From contig JAHLJZ010000032.1 in assembly GCA_025602915.1 (NCBI GenBank), positions 124,001-188,000 on the forward strand: a stretch of DNA of 64,000 nucleotides, in the 5' to 3' direction. The position numbers and the translations under genes are program-made. Below are positions 59,801 to 64,000 of this stretch, piece by piece. Source of the DNA: Paraphysoderma sedebokerense. Taxonomy: Eukaryota; Blastocladiomycota; Physodermatomycetes; Physodermatales; Physodermataceae. How positions within the stretch are numbered: the first letter of the stretch is position 1; each line of letters opens with the position of its first letter. Below the pieces are notes generated by a model, which saw nothing but the letters and a program-made list of their open reading frames with translations, was not told the DNA's origin and ran no database searches.

Positions 59801-61325
59801 ACGGCGAAGTAGCGGAAGCAGAATTGTTTAAATCGCCGGTACATATTTTCATGACGAATGTTTGAATGTCGGTTAATACTTGATCGATAGCTGATACTAA
59901 GGCTTCACCATTCACATTGTATTTTGTAGTTTCTGATGCCTTTTTAGCTTGTTCGTTCCATTGACTTTTTTCATTACCTTCAACCCCATCGGGTTGTTCT
60001 GTATTGATCGAGTTTGAATGGTCGTCGACGGATTGGCTCGACAAAGCAGATGTTTCTGAATCAGGAGGATTAGATAAATCGGAATTTTGTAACAATTCCG
60101 TATGCACCAAAGTATCTAAAGCCACGAAATCGGTCAAAAAAGTGGGCGATTCACCAGGTTCAACACTATCCGCATTTTGATTTTGCGTTGAATGATACTG
60201 TTGATGATGCGACTTCGGAATTGGAGATCCAGTGGGCGACTGAATCGGTGATAGGTCTGTGATAGGTGTTGAAATTGAAGAATTGGTAGGAGAAGAAACG
60301 ATATAGTAAGCGTACGACTCGGAAGCATTGAGTAACAGTTGAGTAAGCGTTGTGACCGCAAAGAATGAACCTTCGTGTTGATCAGATGTGAATGTAGAAA
60401 CCGGAACTTGAGGCAATATTTCTACATTCGATGGCGGTTGAAGTGGTTGGATCTGTTGGGAGTTCGGTCTCGAAGTCGTCGCTGATGTTGTGGAGTTGAT
60501 ATTGGGGGCCGTGGAGTCAGACGAAGACTCGAAACCTGACTGTAAAGTGAGATTACTGTGACCATCGTTCTTTACTCCTTCCCCAGAATTTTGATCAGTA
60601 CTTATATTTTGACTTCCAACCTTACGTTTGTTCCATTCGTCCACCCATTCCATCAAATCAGGATAAACCATCAACAATTTATCCAACAACAATCTGTTCC
60701 CCCCATTCAAGGTATCGCAGTAACTTTCCAACCAGCTCCAACAGTTCTCTAATCCTTCTTCCCAACCTATTTCGATGCACACTCCTAATACACCTACCGC
60801 CGTATCTACTTTTTTGTTGTTCGTGGCATTGAATTCAGCGGCGAACTGCTTGGTGTACATCAGTTTGAGGGTGGTGTAAAATGATAGCATGTCTTCACCA
60901 GATACCCTAGAAGGTAATTTTACAATAATTTGTTTTTGAGATTGTAAATCTTCTGTTACATTTGTTGAAGGCAAATTCGGATTAGAAGATGAAGAAGCGT
61001 TTGTACTGTTTGTAGCGGCTGAATTATTCGACGTTGTGGAATGGATAGTTCCAAATTGTTGCGCTGATGAGTTTGTAGAATTGAATGACGGTAGACTTGG
61101 CAGTTGATTATTCAAATGACCTGACGGTTGAACAAGATGAGAAAATTGGTCTTTGAAGAAATCACACTGAGATAGAATGATTGAATGTAGATGCAGTCTC
61201 GACGGGATGTTCACTTCGGCACAAAGTTCTCCTTGATCATCAAAGTCGAGGGTGACATCTGAATATTGCGGGGTATGCCACAAAATCTCACCGACAGATG
61301 GATAAGTTCTTAGAGGTGGATTCAT
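56802..61325 (-). CDS. Very large BTB/POZ protein with disordered acidic C-terminus
   Basis: A single exon of about 1,507 codons, unusual in this intron-rich window. The BTB/POZ domain is N-terminal: HTPQYSDVTLDFDDQGELCA, HLHSIILSQCDFFKDQFS, and after a Ser/Asn-rich insert IIVKLPSRVSGEDMLSFYTTLKLMYT, with the BACK-like helices GVLGVCIEIGWEEGLENCWS. A middle helical region (residues about 500-720: YFVPAPYKVIVIQMVIAKFEFLV, LTLLLPKWLLHG) resembles the second conserved part of plant and protist BTB proteins of this type. The last 600 residues are low-complexity: Lys/Arg-rich, then Asp/Glu-rich, then Ser/Pro-rich with a basic patch. It may act as a cullin-3 adaptor or scaffold (inference). The first ATG at MNPPLRTYPSVGE is chosen. 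Confidence 0.82.
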   Translation of the reverse strand: MNPPLRTYPSVGEILWHTPQYSDVTLDFDDQGELCAEVNIPSRLHLHSIILSQCDFFKDQFSHLVQPSGHLNNQLPSLPSFNSTNSSAQQFGTIHSTTSNNSAATNSTNASSSSNPNLPSTNVTEDLQSQKQIIVKLPSRVSGEDMLSFYTTLKLMYTKQFAAEFNATNNKKVDTAVGVLGVCIEIGWEEGLENCWSWLESYCDTLNGGNRLLLDKLLMVYPDLMEWVDEWNKRKVGSQNISTDQNSGEGVKNDGHSNLTLQSGFESSSDSTAPNINSTTSATTSRPNSQQIQPLQPPSNVEILPQVPVSTFTSDQHEGSFFAVTTLTQLLLNASESYAYYIVSSPTNSSISTPITDLSPIQSPTGSPIPKSHHQQYHSTQNQNADSVEPGESPTFLTDFVALDTLVHTELLQNSDLSNPPDSETSALSSQSVDDHSNSINTEQPDGVEGNEKSQWNEQAKKASETTKYNVNGEALVSAIDQVLTDIQTFVMKICTGDLNNSASATSPSSSVPASNSASIVDPSPSDSDSTTTNLLHASRRLTYLLQKLATPPLNISYFVPAPYKVIVIQMVIAKFEFLVGSVWRYSRSFDFMVRQQGRRVGKDGESIIVMKERLDKIQRLHQLTKTLLPAVFIDCYPFVLTLLLPKWLLHGHQSSCSESRNSPNSQQVGDGKIGDKSVHAAERLNSEGKTDGDGNSDQLHYLTSSQILAFTIRLLQLISHPCWRTTLSYHLYSPVPTSSTSPSSPFFPASVHTKSQLSKPTSSPWDIYLAILLNRYFTPQNRKEKKELMSAIILSQMMGIEVSKHHFPDIHISTSSTSFSSNFGSRYLPGVGIGKIKKGMKKEQNAVNGIKRTKSRSKKELLFVPPQPIISSYGSSHPYHSLESRQDQVHLDHPKQHHQPQSRIKSAKPNGISVSRRKSVSRSLRKDRDRIAGGDKTKRGSWGIAYAQFLAVQREKLEREMWKKMERERMNDVKGDTDAQKLADEGDRKAVGDEEETESERRETLKRRNRVRRKYGENESLSPKSISRSSSFTSLPGAASNQVNRQKPNGIENGYDENESDGYVTATTNTTNDHIDGTHRPVGYTEFENDGDMDDSDFSNAEHVNNSDGYEDFDEDEVPIEVREIESEGDDADDEEEDGVAVEETENEADDMKPGEEVELTEAHGKADNVSAEEETEMEKRIKERYEMAKIERLERQRSMGDDEEEKYRNGKKVVNSRPTHSMMVGSETLQAMVESRVSLSGNVSPHASSPSAVPSSSLPIRTSSAVSSPYPPLSSSKSKSTGRSPPKKSSRSGNGNSWIKQKMKSSLLDKMPMVGKKTKKSHSLNSDSSGPSTSSSRSGSTISTSTTTSDQRNPSLPLPPPPTFTTTESRKPGYNPNLRLDRIDTSDSTIPPMLSPTRISPPTSSASGSFILSSSGSILPPHSSMPPLNGIVNGVLEKSVEPIVVSASGETVNVGGSASTDGIKAGEPVTVDEGEKRNLNDCGESEVALGEGIVRLQGKERMVID

Positions 61326-61766
61326 GTCGTGGATATCGATGTGTGTGTTCCAAACGTCAATCAGCAAGACCGTATCCGAGCAGCGAAAAATAAAAAGCGA
61401 TTAGATATACATTATGCAAGGTATGTATTGAAGTATTAATTCGAAATGAATATGCTTCCGTGCGCAGGATAGAGAGAGTGATTTTAGAGTTGTTATTCCA
61501 GATAAGGAAAGCAAATGATGCGTTTTCCTTTCCTCGATGTTTAAGAGCGAATTCTTCCGTCCAAAAACAACGGGCACGTCGCAGAGCAGCTCATTATTCG
61601 TATTTGATTTTGCTGTAAATATATATATGCATATTTAATCTGTTGGCATTCAGTTAATTACAATACGAATTAATATACAAAATATTTCTAACGGAATGAA
61701 TCTCGATGCCATCCACATAGTTTTCTACGCTAGTGGAAATCTGACAAGCATCAAAAAATTCTTGCT
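61326..61766. other. Intergenic spacer
   Basis: About 440 bases between the BTB gene start and the 3' end of the UBL-WLM gene, both minus strand. It holds the BTB promoter. No gene is seen. Confidence 0.5.
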
Positions 61767-63145
61767 TCATTCGCTGTTCGTCGTATTATCTTTAACAACT
61801 TTCCCACTACCGCAACCCTCTACAACTTCTTTCTCTTCTTTTGTCAATCTTATCAGCACTGCCCTCGCCAACCTTTCTCTTCTTTGCTCTGGGGTTTCGT
61901 TATCCCTTCCAGGCCCAGCTTCGTCCTTTGAACTCCCTCCAAGCCTAAACACCCCACCCTCAAATAAAGGTCCTTCGACCTCTTCTTCTTCCTCTGGATT
62001 GTAATATTGAGCCGTGGATAACGGTTGGCCACCGCGCGAGGTCCAATCTAAATTTACCACATCTTTGTTGAGTTGTCGGTTTAGTGTATGGAAATTCGAG
62101 TCATGCTCGGAATGAACCTACAAGTTTTCATGTCATATTTATAGGAAGCTCTAAGTGATTGAACTGCCATAGAGAAATAAAAGTCACCAATATACCATAT
62201 GAGCTAGCTCGTGCAACAGCACTTTTCGTATTGAATCGTAGGTTCTGAAACCTTCTAAATCGTCGGTTCTTAATCTCAAAGCAATGACTTCGCCTTTGTT
62301 TCGATTATACCCTAATATCGTCTGTTCTGCAGGACTTAACTCAATAAGCGACCCGACGGACCATTTGTAGTGTTTCATAATGCCTCGGATGCCAAGATCT
62401 GATTTCAGTCCTGGTGGGTGGTTACGACAGTGGGACGGTTAGTTTCATTGAATAACAATGTAATCGGAAAGTGTGCACAAATAAAAATGAATCATCTAAA
62501 ATTTAGGACAAGAGGGCAGGCGGGAGTACGACTTACTTTCTAGTATCTTTTGTGCGCCAGCTTGATTTGAGAACTGAGGAAGCACTGCAATCCTATGGAA
62601 AGTGTACTTATCATCTTCATTCGGTCCGGACTTTTTCACATTTTTGTATAGATTAGAGCCTCGAGGTTTAAAGGCTGTTGAATAAGTTGATCGTTTTTTA
62701 TAAAGGATTTACATTTAAGTGAAGATACAAAGGCAAAGTTAGCATAAATGAATTTAAATTGGCTGCAATATGTATACATACGCTGCGGGGAAACCTTGAC
62801 ATTTTGCACATCTGTGATTGCGTTTTGGGGTGATCCAGTCAACATGATTTTGGCTTTGCTCTTGAGGCCGATATCTTGGAGGGACTGCGTATCCTTCAGT
62901 ATCTTTCCTTTCCAAACCAACTTTTGTCCTTGTCTTTCTATTCCGGTTTTATTCATCAAGTCGTCCTTCAGCTCAGAGACGAGCATGGATGGGTCGACAT
63001 TGTCATAAGGAAAGGACTGGGTTTTGTAGTTTACGACGAATGACAGTTCTGGCTGCATTTGCAAGAGTGAGCTCGACAGACTGTGATGTTGGATGGGACG
63101 GAGGATGGGTCGAATGGATGATGTATATAGTCTGTGCTTTGTCAT
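61767..63145 (-). CDS. Ubiquitin-like/WLM-domain metalloprotease (Wss1-like)
   Basis: Four exons: 63145-62782, 62659-62537, 62410-62196 and 62117-61767, about 350 residues. A ubiquitin-like domain (LSFVVNYKTQSFPYDNVDPS to LKSKAKIMLTGS) is followed by the WLM domain: YTFHRIAVLPQF, LGIRGIMKHYKWSVGSLIEL, and the zinc site HELAHMVHSEHD, which gives the HExxHxxHxxH pattern and is split by an intron after HELAHM. The C-terminal tail is acidic, then basic. Fungal and plant proteins with this UBL-WLM layout are related to Wss1/SPRTN, which cut protein-DNA crosslinks and bind ubiquitin/SUMO and p97. Two starts are possible: the first ATG adds 29 basic, hydroxylated residues that look like a mitochondrial signal; the second (63058) begins directly at the UBL domain and may be the true one. 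Confidence 0.88.
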
Positions 63146-63846
63146 GGAATGGAAGCGGACGGAAGCATCCCTCGCTCTCTCACATATGCAAGATGGGTAT
63201 GGATGATTACCAATCGTGCCGTGACAATGAACATGAACGCGAGCGACATTGAATAGAATCAATAGATATATCCACCACACACATAGCTTCTATATAGCTT
63301 CTTATAGATATACACCAGAAATAAATAGCTATACACTAGACATATATAGATATACATTAGACACTGGCTGTATATGAAGGACTACATACAGTTTACTGAC
63401 TGTCTGCTGCCCTTTGGGTGATATCCATTATCACTCATCGTTCTTTAAAATTAGTATAATGTGTATACTCTATGAAGCGGAGCCATCGGTCACATCATCT
63501 TCTAGTCATGACGGCCAATATCATACATACGGCGACCATCGCACCATGACAATAGCATCGGCCCGTTCATCAGCGGAATGTCGCCAGGAATGATCCGGAC
63601 TCCGACAGCATCGTTCCTGCTCTGATCAATCTCGAGATCCTCCAATTCCCAATCTCGTTTTGTATCTTTATTTTCTTTTTCCGCCCTCGCCGTCACACCC
63701 CGTGCCCTGTCCTGGAACTCCGCTCTGTGTGAATAATATATTGCAATCGGAATCCGGAAACTGAATTTCGGTGCCGTTATTCCCAAATCCCAACCATCCA
63801 GTTGTTAAAATTCAATCCACCCTCGCCTGCATTCTGCGCTCACAAA
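63146..63846. other. Divergent intergenic region with short AT-rich repeats
   Basis: About 700 bases between the UBL-WLM gene (-) and NTAQ1 (+). Between 63285 and 63375 words such as TATAGATATACA and AGCTATACA recur in an imperfect way. A minus-strand frame at 63502-63786 (94 codons) has protein-like content (GVRIIPGDIPLMNGPMLLSW) but no in-frame ATG near its start, so no gene is called. Confidence 0.4.
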
Positions 63847-64000
63847 ATGTTACCGCCCATCCTTCGTTCAAAGTGTGTCTACACTTCTTGCTACTGTGAA
63901 GAAAATGTGTACTTTTTGATAAAGTCTTTGCCGGACGAGTTGAAAGAACACGCCTACGCCGTTTTCGTATCAAATGAAAATCAGACGGTTCGTCCTTCGT
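63847..64000 (+). CDS. NTAQ1: N-terminal glutamine amidohydrolase NTAQ1, 5' part
   Basis: Only the first 51 codons lie in the window. They read MLPPILRSKCVYTSCYCEEN, then VYFLIKSLPDELKEHAYAVF and VSNENQTV. The CVYTSCYCEEN stretch is the hallmark of NTAQ1, with the catalytic Cys before the Glu pair, and YAVFVSNE follows as in animal proteins. The enzyme turns N-terminal Gln of cellular proteins into Glu, which feeds them to the Arg/N-degron pathway. The gene continues beyond the right edge. Confidence 0.85.
   Translation, partial: MLPPILRSKCVYTSCYCEENVYFLIKSLPDELKEHAYAVFVSNENQTVRPS

Noticed and set aside
1-64000. Transposons, virus-like elements or CRISPR arrays
   Set aside because: No integrase, transposase, reverse transcriptase or capsid words, no long terminal repeats and no regularly spaced repeats were found on either strand.

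Overview
The window is a gene-dense, intron-rich nuclear segment of a fungus. Most genes carry short GT-AG introns of about 45-120 bases with phase-consistent joins. The gene content points to an early-diverging, flagellated lineage, most likely a chytrid: a class C receptor whose outer domain resembles a bacterial solute-binding protein, a rhodopsin-like (class A) receptor, Nup43, an M13 peptidase, a fused BIO3-BIO1 biotin gene, and a fungal Cch1 calcium channel. The phylum is an inference. I see no transposon, no virus-like element and no CRISPR array.

Layout. 1-14 kb: Sec14/Csr1-type lipid transfer protein (+), Mix17-type CHCH protein (-), two-RRM hnRNP-like protein (+), complex I NDUFB3 (-), a Cys-rich putative zinc-binding orphan (+), M13 metalloendopeptidase (-). 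14-19 kb: tubulin cofactor A (+) and bifunctional dethiobiotin synthetase/DAPA aminotransferase (-). 19-26 kb: two adjacent GPCR genes on the minus strand, first the SBP-class C receptor, then a class A receptor. 26-34 kb: a long coiled-coil protein with a centrosomin CM1 motif (+), two intron-containing tRNA-Tyr genes, and a weak orphan ORF. 34-47 kb: HECT ligase of the Hul5/UBE3C type (-), a small single-pass membrane protein (+), PIG-L/Gpi12 (-), a large Pro/Lys/Glu-rich single-pass membrane protein (+), and a C1orf74-like (DUF4504) protein (-). 47-64 kb: Cch1 channel (-), a coiled-coil orphan (-) only 39 bases after the Nup43 stop, Nup43 (-), a very large BTB protein (-), a UBL-WLM metalloprotease (-), and the 5' end of NTAQ1 (+), cut by the window edge.

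The genes do not form an operon or cluster. Themes are signalling at the membrane (two GPCRs, Cch1, PIG-L for GPI anchors), microtubules (CM1 protein, TBCA), mitochondria (CHCH protein, NDUFB3) and ubiquitin (HECT ligase, UBL-WLM protease, BTB protein). CACGTG boxes sit upstream of the mitochondrial genes, and a group of ACGCG(T) and CCAAT elements sits between PIG-L and the Pro/Lys/Glu-rich gene. Exon limits were derived by eye from splice signals and frame. Where a frame could be made continuous only by removing an unusually short stretch, this is stated.
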